This document shows positions 4,525 through 5,359 of a DNA stretch of 5,359 bases, in pieces. Every line of letters begins with the position of its first letter. Position 1 is the stretch's first letter. The stretch spans positions 1 to 5,359 of the forward strand of contig PMBQ01000187.1 in the NCBI GenBank assembly GCA_003152955.1. The letters are read 5' to 3'. A program made the position numbers and the translations under genes. Source of the stretch: Candidatus Bathyarchaeota archaeon. Lineage in GTDB: Archaea > Thermoproteota > Bathyarchaeia > 40CM-2-53-6 > FEN-987. Under the pieces are notes generated by a model. The model saw nothing but the letters and a program-made list of their open reading frames with translations, was not told the DNA's origin and made no database searches.

Positions 4525-5359
4525 ATGCGCAGAGAATCGGTTGTTTCTCTCATCATCTTGTCTGTCTTCATAATTGTGAGAATTCTTGCATTACTTGTGC
4601 CCTTGCGTCCAATTCCATTCATGATCTATCCAGACGCCTACAACTCCTACGTGCCTGCCGGGCTTGCTTACATCACGGGAACTTCCATTAACTCGACGAA
4701 CCCAGAACATCCGCCACTGGCCAAGTATATCATCGGTTTCTTCGCAGCCTATGCTCACAACGCGAACATTGGCAGCCTACTGTTCAGCTTTCTCTCAATC
4801 GTGGTCGTTATGTTACTATCCGGAAGACTGTTTCTCGATAAAGAGAGACGACTTGCAGTTGTTTGTCTCCTGGCATTTGATAGTATCAATGTGTCGATCT
4901 CAGTGGATCCTATGCTCGAGGTGTTCATGCTTTTCTTTAGTTTGCTCGGCCTGTACTTACTCTCAGCACCCGAGCCCCGAATTCGGAGCTATTTGTTGGG
5001 CGGTTTATGTTTAGGATTCTCTCTTGCGTCGAAATGGACAGCTCTCTTCATTGTCGTGCCCGCGTTATTGTTTTTGATACTCGGCAAGAAGTATGCTGGA
5101 GTCCTGCTTGCTCTTGCAGCGAGCACATTTGCTTACCTTTTGCCTTTTGTCCCATTTATCCTGATGAATGGCTTTAGCGGTTTTCTGAACGACCAGATGT
5201 TTATGTTGCGCTTCATGTTCGCCATGCATGCTTCGATGAGACTGGATGCGATTACGATTTTCGATCGTGCTGCCATGTTCCTTAATTTGTCGAGCGGGGC
5301 ACCGCCCTCTTCCACACTTCTCCCCATCGTTGCACGTGCTCCAAACTTTTTCCTAACGC
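4525..5359 (+). CDS. PMT-family (GT39-like) mannosyltransferase, 3' end outside the window
   Basis: The first 278 codons of a multi-pass GT-C glycosyltransferase are present; the gene runs off the right edge. Relatives transfer mannose from dolichyl-phosphate-mannose to Ser/Thr of proteins on the outer face of the membrane; some archaeal members modify lipids or N-glycans instead. After TM1 (about 7-27), the first outer loop carries D37 (YPDAYNSY), aligned with the catalytic acid of GT-C enzymes, then the PMT signature EHPPLAK (61-67). LAFDSINVSISVDPMLEVFML (117-136) and LGFSLASKWTALF match further family blocks. At least six or seven hydrophobic helices lie in the visible part. ATG 4525 is a natural start just before TM1. 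No Shine-Dalgarno site is seen, and TTGATAAAC (4502-4510) is a weak TATA candidate. The acceptor cannot be told. Confidence 0.88.
   Translation, partial: MRRESVVSLIILSVFIIVRILALLVPLRPIPFMIYPDAYNSYVPAGLAYITGTSINSTNPEHPPLAKYIIGFFAAYAHNANIGSLLFSFLSIVVVMLLSGRLFLDKERRLAVVCLLAFDSINVSISVDPMLEVFMLFFSLLGLYLLSAPEPRIRSYLLGGLCLGFSLASKWTALFIVVPALLFLILGKKYAGVLLALAASTFAYLLPFVPFILMNGFSGFLNDQMFMLRFMFAMHASMRLDAITIFDRAAMFLNLSSGAPPSSTLLPIVARAPNFFLT

Overview
This 5.36 kb window looks archaeal. It holds a pyruvoyl-dependent arginine decarboxylase, a PMT-type (GT39) glycosyltransferase with an HPPLAK motif, and a proline-rich membrane protein ending in a zinc ribbon. Three of the five genes have TTG or GTG as their best or first start, and I see no convincing Shine-Dalgarno sites. 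The phylum cannot be fixed by eye; Thermoplasmata-like, Thaumarchaeota-like or related uncultured lineages are all possible. Base composition appears moderate. Only about 61% of the window is coding, which is low for an archaeon, and the non-coding part is rich in repeats and hairpins.

Layout. Bases 1-752 hold no credible gene. They contain copy 1 of a ~90-bp dispersed repeat (R1), a row of stem-loops directly after it, three copies of a CA/TG-rich motif (family M) and two small dyads. A complete zinc-type CDF exporter follows (753-1637, +). A 271-bp convergent spacer carries T-rich tracts and a fourth M copy, which sits against the stop of the pyruvoyl-dependent arginine decarboxylase (1909-2457, -). 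Bases 2458-2995 are non-coding and hold the fifth M copy, repeat copy R2 and more hairpins. A small thioredoxin follows (2996-3301, -). The 275-bp divergent spacer behind it contains a 12-bp palindrome near the thioredoxin start and three back-to-back hairpins (3341-3457), the best candidate for an unrecognised structured RNA or structured leader. Next are a membrane protein with a Pro/Tyr-rich linker and a zinc ribbon (3577-4287, +) and the 5' part of a PMT-like mannosyltransferase (4525 to the window edge, +).

How the parts relate. No operon of related function is evident. The CDF transporter (metal efflux), arginine decarboxylase (agmatine for polyamines or tRNA modification), thioredoxin (thiol redox) and glycosyltransferase (surface glycosylation) are mostly separate units in mixed orientation. 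The most unusual large-scale pattern is that the CDF and arginine decarboxylase genes are bracketed by nested repeats: inverted M copies inside (549-571 and 2642-2664) and direct R copies outside (about 20-110 and 2691-2800). No transposase or integrase is visible. This may be a repeat-bounded cassette or simply a repeat-rich genome.
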